A DNA stretch of 36,622 nt from assembly GCF_042687825.1 (NCBI RefSeq), contig NZ_JBHUQE010000026.1, positions 1-36,622 of the forward strand. Direction: 5' to 3'. This DNA comes from Sedimentitalea sp042687825 (GTDB lineage Bacteria; Pseudomonadota; Alphaproteobacteria; Rhodobacterales; Rhodobacteraceae). The stretch's first letter is position 1. Every line of letters starts with the position of its first letter. A model generated the notes under the pieces. It was not told the origin of the DNA and searched no databases. It saw only the letters and a list, made by a program, of their open reading frames with translations. This document shows, in pieces, positions 7,669 to 16,215 of the stretch. Both the position numbers and the translations under genes were made by a program.

Positions 7669-9114
7669 TTGGGGCAGGGCGCGGATTTGGTCATTTCCAA
7701 CCTTGCCGACGGTCTGGTGCGCGGCATCGAAACCGTCGGCGACACGATATCTGAAACGCTGTTTGAACCGGTGATCCGCCTGGGCGTCACCGGGCTGGCG
7801 CGCTCGGGCAAGACGGTGTTCATCACCTCGCTGGTGGCCAACCTGATGGACCGGGGCCGCATGCCCGGTCTGGCGGCGGCGCAAGAGGGCCGCATCGAGG
7901 CCGCCTTTCTGCAGCCCCAGCCCGACGACACGGTGCCGCGATTCGACTATGAAACCCATCTGGCCGCGCTGACCTCGTCAGTACCGCACTGGCCCGACAG
8001 CACCCGGGCGATCTCGGAACTGCGGCTGTCGCTGCGGGTACGCCCCACGGGGCTGCTGGCCGGGCTGCAGGGGCCGCGCACGGTGCATCTGGACATCGTC
8101 GACTATCCCGGCGAATGGCTGCTGGATCTGGCCTTGCTGGAAAAATCCTATGCGCAATGGTCGACCGAGACGCTGGCGCGCATGCAGGGGCGGCCACAGG
8201 CCGACGCCTATCGCGCGCTGATAGACACCGAGGATGGCAGTGCCGAACTGGAAGAGACCCGCGCCCAGGCACTGGCCCGTGACTTTACCGCCTATCTGGC
8301 GGCGCTGCGCGATGCCGGGTATTACGACTGCACGCCGGGGCGGTTCCTGTTGCCCGGCGATCTGGCCGGCTCGCCGGTTCTGACCTTTGCGCCGCTGACG
8401 CCGCTGGACAGCGCGCCGCGCCGCTCGCTCTGGCGCGAGATGGAGCGGCGGTACGAAGCCTATAAGGGGCAGGTGGTGAAACCGTTCTTTCGCGACCATT
8501 TCGCCCGCATCGACCGGCAGGTCGTGCTGGTCGATGCGCTGGGTGCGATCCACAAGGGGCCGCGCGCGGTCGAGGACATGCGGGGCGCGATGGCCGACAT
8601 CCTGGGCGCCTTTCGCCCCGGCACCAACGCCTTTCTGACCCGGCTGCTGCTGGGCAAGCGGGTGGAACGCATCCTGTTCGCCGCCACCAAGGCGGATCAC
8701 CTGCATCACCAGCAGCATGCCCGCCTGACCGCGATCATGCAGGCCCTGACCCGCGAGGCGCGCGACCGGGCGCGGTTCGCCGGGGCCGAGACTGCCGCGA
8801 TGTCCATCGCCGCCCTGCGCGCGACCACCGAAGAGATGCGATCCCATGACGGGCACGAACTGGCCTGCGTGCGCGGCACCCTGCTGAACCCGGATGGCAG
8901 CCGGGGCAAGGCCAGCGCCATGTATCCGGGCGAATTGCCCGCGGATCCGGCGCGCCTGCTGGGGCCGGCGCGCGACGGGGCCGAGACCTGGCTGGACGCG
9001 GATTACCGGATCATGGGTTTTGCGCCCGCGCCGCTGACCCTGAGGCCCGGCGACGGGCCGCCGCATGTGCGGCTGGACCGGGCCGCGCAATTTCTGATCG
9101 GTGACCGGCTGTGA
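7669..9114 (+). CDS. ycjX: YcjX family (DUF463) P-loop GTPase-like protein
   Basis: This 481-aa protein is a member of the YcjX/DUF463 family of P-loop proteins, linked to stress responses, with no firmly established reaction. A Walker A motif GLARSGKT spans residues 42-49. A Walker B-like strand with the family motif DYPGEW lies at about 145-150. TKAD at 340-343 resembles a G4 guanine-specificity motif. The start is TTG at 7669, supported by TGAGGA (7657-7662); a second in-frame TTG at 7687 cannot be excluded. Its stop overlaps the GTG of the next gene (GTGA), so the three genes to 10588 form one coupled operon ending in ycjF. Confidence 0.88.
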   Translation: MGQGADLVISNLADGLVRGIETVGDTISETLFEPVIRLGVTGLARSGKTVFITSLVANLMDRGRMPGLAAAQEGRIEAAFLQPQPDDTVPRFDYETHLAALTSSVPHWPDSTRAISELRLSLRVRPTGLLAGLQGPRTVHLDIVDYPGEWLLDLALLEKSYAQWSTETLARMQGRPQADAYRALIDTEDGSAELEETRAQALARDFTAYLAALRDAGYYDCTPGRFLLPGDLAGSPVLTFAPLTPLDSAPRRSLWREMERRYEAYKGQVVKPFFRDHFARIDRQVVLVDALGAIHKGPRAVEDMRGAMADILGAFRPGTNAFLTRLLLGKRVERILFAATKADHLHHQQHARLTAIMQALTREARDRARFAGAETAAMSIAALRATTEEMRSHDGHELACVRGTLLNPDGSRGKASAMYPGELPADPARLLGPARDGAETWLDADYRIMGFAPAPLTLRPGDGPPHVRLDRAAQFLIGDRL

Positions 9115-9560
9115 GTATCGCGCTGCGCGCGGCCAGGCCGCTGGATGCCGGCGCCACCGGTGACATCCTGTGGCGTTTCCAGGATCGCACCGACTGGATA
9201 CCGGCGTTGTATTCGGCGGCACAGACCATTGCCTTTTGCGGTCAGATGATCGACCGCGGCTGGGTGACCGTCGCAACCGAGAACGGCCGCGTTCAGGGCT
9301 TTCTGGCTCGGGACGGACAGGAGATCTGCGGGCTCTATCTGGACGAAGCGGCGCGTGGCCGTGGCATCGGTTGGCTGCTGCTGCGGGACGCTCAGCGTCA
9401 CGCCCGGCGGTTGCGGCTGCGCAGCTTTGCGGCCAATGGCCGGGCGCGCGATTTTTACCGGCGTGCCGGTTTTGTGCCCGTGGCCCATGGCGACGGGCGC
9501 GACAATGACGAAAACCTGCCCGACATCGCCTATGTCTGGCACAAGGAGGTGGCCGCATGA
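9111..9560 (+). CDS. GNAT family N-acetyltransferase
   Basis: This 149-aa protein has the GNAT fold. The acetyl-CoA binding motif RGRGIG lies at residues 82-87, and N109 and the FYRRAGF segment (115-121) are typical of the C-terminal half. The substrate cannot be read from the sequence. It starts with GTG inside the ycjX stop (GTGA) and ends inside the ycjF start (ATGA), so translation of all three proteins is tightly coupled. That hints that it acts in the same process as YcjX and YcjF, perhaps by acetylating a protein or small molecule linked to that pair. Confidence 0.85.
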   Translation: MSIALRAARPLDAGATGDILWRFQDRTDWIPALYSAAQTIAFCGQMIDRGWVTVATENGRVQGFLARDGQEICGLYLDEAARGRGIGWLLLRDAQRHARRLRLRSFAANGRARDFYRRAGFVPVAHGDGRDNDENLPDIAYVWHKEVAA

Positions 9561-10588
9561 CACAGGGCCCCGTGCTGTTCGATCTGGAAGACAAGGACCC
9601 GCCGGTCTCGGTGGCCGATGCGCCGCCGGTGCCCGACCCGTCGGGTCCGGCGGACCGATCCGAGCAGTCAGACCTGCCGGCGCCGGACGGGCAGGCGATG
9701 CAATTGGCGGCGCGGGTGGCGGCGCGGCGCCCGTCGCGGCTGGCGCGATGGTTCTGGGGGCTGGTCGCGGCGGTGCTGGGCGCGATGATCTCGGTCGCGA
9801 CCTGGGATTTCGCCACCGGCCTTGTCGCCCGCGCCCCGGTTCTGGGCTGGATCGTCACCGGGTTGGTCGGCGCGCTGCTGCTGGTGCTGCTAATCATGGC
9901 CCTGCGCGAGGCGGCGGCCATCGGGCGGCTGCGGCGCATCGACGGTCTGCATCGCGCCGCCGATGCCGCGCTGGCCGAAGACGACCTGTCCGGCGCGCGC
10001 GCGGTCGCAGACCGGTTGCTGGCCTTTTATGCCGGGCGTGACGACACGAAATGGGGGCGGCAGCGTCTGTGCGAACGGGCGGACGAGCAATTCGACGCCG
10101 CGGCCGTGCTGGCCCTGGCCGAGGACGAATTGCTGGCGCCACTGGACCGGGCCGCCAGCCGCGAGGTCGAGGCCGCCGCGCGCCAGGTCGCGACGGTGAC
10201 CGCGCTGGTGCCACTGGCGCTGGCCGATGTCGCCGCGGCGCTGACCGCAAACCTGCGGATGATCCGCCGTGTCGCCGAGATCTATGGCGGGCGCTCGGGG
10301 CTGATCGGCAGCTGGCGCCTGACCCGCGCAGTGTTCGCGCATCTGCTGGCCACCGGCGCCGTGGCGGTGGGCGACGATCTGCTGGAACCGGTTCTGGGGG
10401 GCTCGATTCTGTCGAAACTGTCGCGCCGCTTTGGCGAGGGGCTGGTCAATGGCGCCCTGACCGCCCGGGTCGGTGTGGCGGCGATCGAGGTTTGCCGGCC
10501 TCTGCCGTTTTCGGGCAAACGCCGCCCCTCGGTGCGCGGCATCGTCAAGCGGGCGCTGGGCGGGATTTTTGGCGGCACATCCGCCTGA
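9557..10588 (+). CDS. ycjF: YcjF / TIGR01620 family membrane protein
   Basis: This 343-aa inner membrane protein belongs to the YcjF (DUF697/TIGR01620) family, the usual partner of YcjX. A proline- and aspartate-rich cytoplasmic N-terminus (1-60) precedes two membrane helices at about 64-83 and 96-116, followed by a large helical domain. The conserved C-terminal region has the family pattern TRAVFAHLLATGAVAVGDDL and GEGLVNGALTARVG. Its ATG overlaps the stop of the acetyltransferase gene (ATGA). The exact function is unknown. Stress-linked expression is known for relatives; no stress promoter is evident here. Confidence 0.9.
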   Translation: MTQGPVLFDLEDKDPPVSVADAPPVPDPSGPADRSEQSDLPAPDGQAMQLAARVAARRPSRLARWFWGLVAAVLGAMISVATWDFATGLVARAPVLGWIVTGLVGALLLVLLIMALREAAAIGRLRRIDGLHRAADAALAEDDLSGARAVADRLLAFYAGRDDTKWGRQRLCERADEQFDAAAVLALAEDELLAPLDRAASREVEAAARQVATVTALVPLALADVAAALTANLRMIRRVAEIYGGRSGLIGSWRLTRAVFAHLLATGAVAVGDDLLEPVLGGSILSKLSRRFGEGLVNGALTARVGVAAIEVCRPLPFSGKRRPSVRGIVKRALGGIFGGTSA

Positions 10589-10614
10589 GCGCGCCATTCC
10601 GGTGCCCACGGCCT

Positions 10615-10643
10615 TTTCGTTCGGCGCCGATCTGTGGTAGCCT
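10615..10643 (+). promoter_or_regulatory. candidate promoter of the methyltransferase gene
   Basis: TTTCGT (10615-10620) and TAGCCT (10638-10643) are spaced by 17 bp, 26 nt before the ATG at 10669. TAGCCT-like -10 elements are plausible in this group; the -35 match is weak. Confidence 0.3.
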
Positions 10644-10668
10644 GACGACGGATTGGTTGGGGAACACA

Positions 10669-11493
10669 ATGCCGGAAACATCAGAAGTTGCTGCATATTA
10701 TGCCAGCGGATCGCTGCGCGACAGGATCGTTGCGGGGTTGGAACAGGCAGGGGCCAGGCCACCGCTGAATCTGGACACGCTGGCCCAGTTCGACGAATTC
10801 CATATCGGCGGCCGCCCGGCCACCAAGGCCTTTGTGCAGCGGCTGGGCCTGAGCGCCGGCAGTCGCATTCTGGATCTTGGCTGTGGTCTGGGCGGACCGG
10901 CGCGATTCATCGCCAAGACCACAGGCGCGCGGGTGACCGGGATCGATCTGACCCGGGAATTCGTCGAGGTGGGGCGCGAACTGACCGGGATGGTGCTGAT
11001 GGTGGACCGGGTCGAACTGGTTCAGGGCAGTATTCTCGACCTGCCATTTCAGGGCGACCGGTTCGACGTGGCCTACATGATCCATGTGGGCATGAATATT
11101 GCCGACAAGGCGGCACTGGCGGCCGAAGCGGCCCGGGTGCTGAAGCCCGGCGGCCTGTTCGCCATTTACGACGTGATGGCCACCGGTACGGCACCGCCGA
11201 CATATCCGGTACCCTGGGCCAGCAGCGCAGACCAGAGCGCCCTGGCCACGCCGGCCAACTATCGCGCGGCGCTGGAGGGGGCCGGGTTCCGGATCGAGTC
11301 CGAGACCGACCGCACGGCGTTCGCCCAGGCGGTTTTCGCGAAACGCGCGGAACTGCAGGCCGACGGCTTGCCGGTCCTGGGCCAGCATCTGGTGATGGGG
11401 CCGGACAGCGCCACCAAGATCGCCAATCTCGAGTCGGCCATCAATGACGGCCGACTAGCCCCGGTCGAGATCATCGCCCGTCTGCCCGAATAG
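10669..11493 (+). CDS. class I SAM-dependent methyltransferase
   Basis: This 274-aa protein has a Rossmann methyltransferase core. Motif I is ILDLGCGLGG (residues 67-76), with the acidic residue D93 in VTGIDL. The motif around ARVLKPGGLFAIYDVM is typical of type-11 methyltransferases. The overall pattern resembles sarcosine/dimethylglycine or other small-molecule N- or C-methyltransferases, but the substrate cannot be assigned. The ATG at 10669 follows a GGTTGGGGA ribosome site. The frame is open upstream to 10051, but that part lies inside ycjF. Confidence 0.82.
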   Translation: MPETSEVAAYYASGSLRDRIVAGLEQAGARPPLNLDTLAQFDEFHIGGRPATKAFVQRLGLSAGSRILDLGCGLGGPARFIAKTTGARVTGIDLTREFVEVGRELTGMVLMVDRVELVQGSILDLPFQGDRFDVAYMIHVGMNIADKAALAAEAARVLKPGGLFAIYDVMATGTAPPTYPVPWASSADQSALATPANYRAALEGAGFRIESETDRTAFAQAVFAKRAELQADGLPVLGQHLVMGPDSATKIANLESAINDGRLAPVEIIARLPE

Positions 11494-11504
11494 GCCGGGC
11501 TTGA

Positions 11505-11541
11505 TCTGCCGCAAGGCAGACCCGCGCGGGACTGCGGCAGA
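11505..11541 (+). promoter_or_regulatory. mutually exclusive hairpins before the metal transporter
   Basis: TCTGCC (11505-11510) can pair with GGCAGA (11515-11520) around a GCAA tetraloop. The longer TCTGCCGCA (11505-11513) can instead pair perfectly with TGCGGCAGA (11533-11541), enclosing the self-complementary CCCGCGCGGG (11521-11530). The two folds cannot coexist. The element sits between the methyltransferase stop and the ribosome site of the VIT1-type gene. It may only be a transcript end, because no U-tract follows either stem. Confidence 0.35.
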
Positions 11542-11569
11542 CTTCCGGCGACGCAGCCGGAGAGCGATC

Positions 11570-12280
11570 ATGGTGGATCACGGACATAGCCCGCAGGAAA
11601 TCGCGGCACGTATCGGCGCCCCTCAGGGCCGCGGCGTGCTGCGCGATCTGGTCTATGGGGCCATAGACGGGTCGGTGACCACATTCGCCATCGTCGCCGG
11701 GGTTGCCGGGGCCGGCCTGTCGCCCTTTGTCATCGTCGCGCTGGGGCTGGCCAATGTGCTGGCCGACGGCTTCTCGATGGCGGCGGGCAATTATTCCGGC
11801 ACCAAGGCAGAGCAGGACAATATCCGCCGCATCCGCGCCATAGAGGAACGCCACATCGCCCGCTATCCGGATGGCGAGCGTCTGGAGGTGGCGGAAATCC
11901 TGGCGCAAAAGGGGCTCAGCGGCCAGGTGTTGCAGGATGCCACCACGGCGATTACCGCCGACAAGGACACCTGGATCGGGCTGATGCTCGAGGGCGAATA
12001 CGGTCTGGGTGGCATCGATCCGAACCCGATGCGCGCCGCACTGGCGACCTTTGGCGCCTTTCTGGTCGCCGGCCTGATTCCGCTTTTGCCCTTTCTTTTC
12101 GGTCTGCCCGGGGCGTTCAACCTGTCGGCGCTGATGACCATGGGCGTGTTCTTTGCCATCGGGGCCCTGAAAAGCCGCTGGTCGCTGGCGCCGTGGTGGC
12201 GTTCGGGTGTCGAGACCTTGCTGATTGGCGGTGTGGCGGCGGGGATCGCCTATGCGGTGGGCACGTTGTTTCACGCCTGA
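11570..12280 (+). CDS. VIT1/CCC1 family metal transporter
   Basis: This 236-aa membrane protein belongs to the VIT1/CCC1 family, which exports Fe2+ or Mn2+ from the cytoplasm, often in exchange for protons. The first helix carries the conserved D33 in YGAIDGSVTTFAIVAG; the second carries D66 and M70 in ANVLADGFSMAAGNYSG. A cytoplasmic stretch rich in Glu (about 80-145, with EERH and GEY elements) forms the metal-binding domain, and three more helices follow at about 155-236. The ATG at 11570 is chosen because CCGGAGAG precedes it; an in-frame upstream start at 11501 lies in the leader hairpins. Metal specificity is not resolved. Confidence 0.88.
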   Translation: MVDHGHSPQEIAARIGAPQGRGVLRDLVYGAIDGSVTTFAIVAGVAGAGLSPFVIVALGLANVLADGFSMAAGNYSGTKAEQDNIRRIRAIEERHIARYPDGERLEVAEILAQKGLSGQVLQDATTAITADKDTWIGLMLEGEYGLGGIDPNPMRAALATFGAFLVAGLIPLLPFLFGLPGAFNLSALMTMGVFFAIGALKSRWSLAPWWRSGVETLLIGGVAAGIAYAVGTLFHA

Positions 12281-12296
12281 ACCGGAATTTTCAGGC
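12274..12296 (+). terminator. weak hairpin at the end of the transporter gene
   Basis: CGCCTGA (12274-12280, including the stop codon) pairs with TCAGGCG (12290-12296) around a 9-nt loop. No U-tract follows, so it may protect the 3' end rather than terminate transcription. Confidence 0.3.
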
Positions 12297-12488
12297 GGCC
12301 CTGCAGGCGGTAGCGACTCGCAGATGGTCCGCAACTGCCGAGTTCTGTTCTGTTTCCAAACGCGGAAAAATCCGTCCGGCAGAGACTCATTGGGCGGCAC
12401 AGGGGGGGGAATTGCGGCGCAATTGTGGCAGAGATTTTGCGACCGGCGGCGCCCCGTGCAAAGCTTATGCGCATTCGGGGGAGCCAGG

Positions 12489-12770
12489 ATGACAGAAACC
12501 ACGAACAGAAAACGGCATCTGCAACGCATTGCGGATCAAAAGATCGCCCGAACGGCCCGGGACCGCCGGCGCCGGGCACTGGAGTCGATCTCGTATTACA
12601 GCATCATCGTGACCGCCGATGGCAACGTGACCCGCGAAATCAGCGCCAATGCGCCGCCGACCCTGTCTGAACTGGCGGAACTGGCCGGGGGCGACGCCTA
12701 TGTCGTTTCGGTGGGCGTGCGCCGCAGACCCCGCACCCGGCGCACCGTGCTGCGCCTGGTATCGGAATAA
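12489..12770 (+). CDS. small basic hypothetical protein
   Basis: This 93-aa protein has no family that I recognise. The N-terminal 35 residues are strongly basic and likely helical (KRHLQRIADQKIART then RDRRRRAL). The middle looks like beta strands (SYYSIIVTADGNVTREI), and the C-terminus is again Arg-rich. A GGGGGAG ribosome site precedes the ATG at good spacing, and codon use is like its neighbours. The composition would suit nucleic acid or ribosome binding, but that is inference. It stands alone between the transporter gene and ileS, with a 208-nt region before it in which I see only small inverted repeats (AATTGC-GGC-GCAATT at 12410-12424). Confidence 0.6.
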   Translation: MTETTNRKRHLQRIADQKIARTARDRRRRALESISYYSIIVTADGNVTREISANAPPTLSELAELAGGDAYVVSVGVRRRPRTRRTVLRLVSE

Positions 12771-12821
12771 GCGCTCTGCAAGGAGCCCGCACCGGTGCGG
12801 CGCCACCGCTGGTTTCCGCCA

Positions 12822-12851
12822 CTGGACGATAACGGCCCGCGCGCCTATAAC
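12822..12851 (+). promoter_or_regulatory. candidate ileS promoter
   Basis: CTGGAC (12822-12827) and TATAAC (12846-12851) are spaced by 18 bp in the 226-nt gap before ileS. The gap also holds a 14-nt palindrome CCGCACCGGTGCGG at 12787-12800, just upstream of the -35. No T-box or other known leader is visible. Confidence 0.4.
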
Positions 12852-12996
12852 GCCGCGCATGAGCCGTTTTTGTCTCATCCTCATTCGAATTACCTCCCCG
12901 GCGCTCTGATCCTGAGACGCCGGGCAAAGGTGTTCGAGCCCTCGCACCGACCGCTTGCATCATATCCCGATACGACTGATTCAAAGGACGCCACCC

Positions 12997-15945
12997 ATGT
13001 GCGCCGATACGACGATTGAAACGCCCGACTACAAATCGACCCTGAACCTGCCCAAGACCGGCTTTCCGATGCGCGCCGGCCTGCCCAAGCGCGAGCCCGA
13101 ATGGCTGGCCCGCTGGGAGCGGATCGAAATCTATGACCGGTTGCGCGAAAAAACGGGCCGCACCCCGTTCACGCTGCATGACGGGCCGCCCTATGCCAAC
13201 GGGCACCTGCATATCGGCCACGCGCTGAACAAAACGATCAAGGACATGATCGTTCGCAGCCACCAGATGATGGGATTTGACGCGCGCTATGTGCCGGGCT
13301 GGGATTGCCACGGCCTGCCGATCGAGTGGAAGATCGAGGAACAGTACCGCGCCAAGGGGCTGGACAAGGATGCGGTGCCGATCAACGATTTCCGCGCCGA
13401 ATGCCGCAAGTTCGCCGAAGGCTGGATCAACATCCAGCGCGAGGAATTCAAACGTCTGGGCGTCACCGGCAACTGGGCCGATCCGTACCTGACGATGGAT
13501 TTCCACGCCGAGCGGGTGATCGCCGAGGAGTTCCAGAAATTCCTGATGAACGGCACGCTCTATCAGGGCAGCAAGCCGGTGATGTGGTCGCCCGTCGAAC
13601 AGACCGCCCTGGCCGAGGCCGAGGTCGAGTATCACGACAAGGAAAGCTTTACCATCTGGGTCAAGTTCAGGGTCGTGGGCGCCACGGGGTCGACATCGTC
13701 GGCGGCCGGGCCAGCCGACGACCTGCTGGGCGCTTCTGTCGTGATCTGGACCACCACCCCCTGGACCATCCCGTCGAACAAGGCGGTGGTTTACGGTCAG
13801 GACTTTGCCTATGGCCTTTACGAGGTCACCGGCACGCCCGCGGAATCCTGGGCCAGGGTCGGCGACCGGTTCCTGCTGGCCGACAGGCTGGCGGCGGATG
13901 TGATGGCGCGCGCGCGGCTCGAGGACGACATGTGGACCCGGGTGCGGGATGTCAGCGCCGCGGAACTATCCGGCCTGTCGCTGATGCACCCGCTGGCCGG
14001 GGTCGAGGGCGGCGATGCCGAGTGGGATGAACCGCGCGATTTCCGGGCCGCGCCCTTTGTTACCGACGAGGAAGGCACCGGGTTCGTGCATTGCGCGCCC
14101 AGCCACGGGATGGAGGAATTCGAGCTTTATCGCGATCTCGGAATGCTGCAGCAGGTGATCACCTACAACGTCGATCCCGACGGGCGGTTCCGCGCCGATC
14201 TGCCGCTGTTCGGCGGCAAGGCGATCCTGAAACCGAACGGCAAGGAGGGCGATGCCAACAAGGCGGTGATCGACAAGCTGGCCGAGGTCGGCGGACTGCT
14301 GGCGCGCGGCAAGATCAAGCACAGTTACCCGCATAGCTGGCGGTCCAAGGCGCCGGTGATCTATCGCAACACGCCGCAATGGTTCGCCGCCATCGACCGC
14401 ACGGTCGGCGACGGGCAGGACGAGTATGGCACCACCATCCGCGAACGCGCCCTGAACAGCATCGACCAGTTGGTGAAATGGACCCCCAAAACCGGGCGCA
14501 ACCGGCTGTACAGCATGATCGAGGCGCGGCCCGACTGGGTGCTCAGCCGCCAGCGCGCCTGGGGCGTGCCGCTGACCTGTTTCGTGAAAAAGGGGGCGCT
14601 GCCGACCGACGCCGATTACCTGTTGCGCGATGCAGACGTGAACGCCCGCATTCTGGAGGCGTTCGAGGCCGAGGGCGCGGATGCCTGGTATGCCGAGGGC
14701 GCCAAGGCACGTTTCATCGGCAATGCCGCCGACCCCGAGGACTATGATCAGGTGTTTGACGTGCTGGACGTGTGGTTTGACAGCGGGTCGACCCATGCCT
14801 TTGTGCTGCGCGACCGCGCCGACGGCACGGCGGACGGCATCGCCGATGTCTATATGGAGGGCACCGACCAGCATCGCGGCTGGTTCCACTCCTCGATGCT
14901 GCAGGCCTGCGGCACGTTGGGGCGGGCGCCCTATCGCAACGTGGTCACGCATGGTTTTACCCTGGACGAAAAGGGCGCCAAGATGTCCAAATCGCTGGGA
15001 AATACCATCGTGCCGGAAACCGTGGTCAAGCAATATGGCGCGGATATCCTGCGCCTGTGGGTGGCCCAGACCGATTACACAAGCGATCAGCGCATCGGCC
15101 CGGAAATCCTGAAAGGCGTGGCCGACAGCTATCGGCGGCTGCGCAACACCATGCGCTTCATGCTGGGCTCGCTGGCCGATTTTGCGGACACCGATCGGGT
15201 CGCGCCGGCGGACATGCCGGAACTGGAGCGCTGGGTGCTGCACCGCCTGGCGGAACTGGACGAGACCGTGCGCCAGGGCTATGCCGCGTTCGATTTCCAG
15301 GGCGTGTTCCAGGCGGTGTTCACCTTTGCCACGGTCGATCTCAGCGCGTTCTATTTCGACATCCGCAAGGACGCGCTGTATTGCGACGGCGACACGACGC
15401 GCCGCCGTGCCGCGCGCACGGTGCTGGATATCCTGTTTCACCGCCTCACCACCTGGCTGGCGCCGATTCTGGTCTTCACCATGGAAGAGGTCTGGCTGGA
15501 ACGCTTCCCGGGCGAGGACAGTTCGGTGCATCTGGTGGACATGCCGGACACGCCCACCGACTGGCGCGATCCCGAGCTGGCGGCGAAATGGTCGGCGATC
15601 CGTCAGGCTCGCCGGGTGGTGACCGCCGCGCTCGAGGTGCAGCGCACCGACAAAGTGATCGGCGCCAGCCTTGAGGCCGCGCCGGTCGTGCATGTGCGCG
15701 AAGCCGAGACGTTGGCGGCGCTGAAATCGGTGCCGTTCGACGACATCTGCATCACCTCGGGGCTGACCCTGACCGCAGATCCCAGCCCGGCCGAAGCGTT
15801 CCGCCTGCCGGAAATCGAGGGGATCGGCGTGGTCTTTGAAAAGGCCGACGGCAAGAAATGCCAGCGCTGCTGGAAGATTCTGCCCGATGTCGGCCGTCAC
15901 GATCATCCGGGCGTTTGCAGCCGCTGCCAGGACGCGCTGGCTTAG
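12997..15945 (+). CDS. ileS: isoleucyl-tRNA synthetase
   Basis: This 982-aa class I synthetase charges tRNA-Ile. The HIGH signature is exact at residues 72-75 in YANGHLHIGHAL. The KMSKS loop is at 662-666. The CP1 editing domain lies between, about 200-400. A C-terminal zinc finger uses C955/C958 and C974/C977. The ATG at 12997 follows AAAGGA by 8 bases; an upstream in-frame start at 12955 lacks a ribosome site. The stop falls inside the first copy of the 149-bp direct repeat; the C-terminal zinc finger is complete in the first copy, so the gene itself is intact. Confidence 0.97.
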   Translation: MCADTTIETPDYKSTLNLPKTGFPMRAGLPKREPEWLARWERIEIYDRLREKTGRTPFTLHDGPPYANGHLHIGHALNKTIKDMIVRSHQMMGFDARYVPGWDCHGLPIEWKIEEQYRAKGLDKDAVPINDFRAECRKFAEGWINIQREEFKRLGVTGNWADPYLTMDFHAERVIAEEFQKFLMNGTLYQGSKPVMWSPVEQTALAEAEVEYHDKESFTIWVKFRVVGATGSTSSAAGPADDLLGASVVIWTTTPWTIPSNKAVVYGQDFAYGLYEVTGTPAESWARVGDRFLLADRLAADVMARARLEDDMWTRVRDVSAAELSGLSLMHPLAGVEGGDAEWDEPRDFRAAPFVTDEEGTGFVHCAPSHGMEEFELYRDLGMLQQVITYNVDPDGRFRADLPLFGGKAILKPNGKEGDANKAVIDKLAEVGGLLARGKIKHSYPHSWRSKAPVIYRNTPQWFAAIDRTVGDGQDEYGTTIRERALNSIDQLVKWTPKTGRNRLYSMIEARPDWVLSRQRAWGVPLTCFVKKGALPTDADYLLRDADVNARILEAFEAEGADAWYAEGAKARFIGNAADPEDYDQVFDVLDVWFDSGSTHAFVLRDRADGTADGIADVYMEGTDQHRGWFHSSMLQACGTLGRAPYRNVVTHGFTLDEKGAKMSKSLGNTIVPETVVKQYGADILRLWVAQTDYTSDQRIGPEILKGVADSYRRLRNTMRFMLGSLADFADTDRVAPADMPELERWVLHRLAELDETVRQGYAAFDFQGVFQAVFTFATVDLSAFYFDIRKDALYCDGDTTRRRAARTVLDILFHRLTTWLAPILVFTMEEVWLERFPGEDSSVHLVDMPDTPTDWRDPELAAKWSAIRQARRVVTAALEVQRTDKVIGASLEAAPVVHVREAETLAALKSVPFDDICITSGLTLTADPSPAEAFRLPEIEGIGVVFEKADGKKCQRCWKILPDVGRHDHPGVCSRCQDALA

Positions 15946-15953
15946 CAACGTGG

Positions 15954-16004
15954 CGCCGCGCCGCCGTTTCCGGGCCTGTCGGGTCCGTTGCCGGCGGCGC
16001 GGCG
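15954..16004 (+). terminator. long GC-rich hairpin after ileS (first copy)
   Basis: CGCCGCGCCGCCG (15954-15966) pairs perfectly with CGGCGGCGCGGCG (15992-16004): 13 bp, all G-C, around a 25-nt loop. It begins 9 nt after the ileS stop and could end its transcript, although no U-tract follows. An identical hairpin occurs at 16104-16154 in the second repeat copy. Such a stable structure is a likely cause of the sequencing break seen here. Confidence 0.5.
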
Positions 16005-16154
16005 TTGACCTTGGCGATCCGGGCTGCGCAAATGCACTCAGTGCATACGGATCGGACAGCGTGCCTTGAGTNGCTGCCAGGACGCGCTGGCTTAGCAACG
16101 TGGCGCCGCGCCGCCGTTTCCGGGCCTGTCGGGTCCGTTGCCGGCGGCGCGGCG

Positions 16155-16196
16155 TTGACCTTGGCGATCCGGGCTGCGCAAATGCACTCAGTGCAT
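16155..16196 (+). promoter_or_regulatory. candidate promoter with 15-nt palindromic operator for the permease
   Basis: TTGACC (16155-16160) is a consensus alphaproteobacterial -35. The -10 zone, 17-20 bp downstream, runs into the perfect palindrome ATGCACTCAGTGCAT (16182-16196), which has 7-bp arms around a central C. A regulator bound there would cover the -10/+1 region. The permease start codon lies 20 nt further on. The same sequence also occurs at 16005-16046 because of the assembly duplication. Confidence 0.4.
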
Positions 16197-16215
16197 ACGG
16201 ATCGGACAGCGTGCC

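Noticed and set aside
12795..13019. 74-codon GTG frame before ileS
   Set aside because: It overlaps the ileS start and its ribosome site, contains the likely ileS promoter, and has no recognisable sequence.
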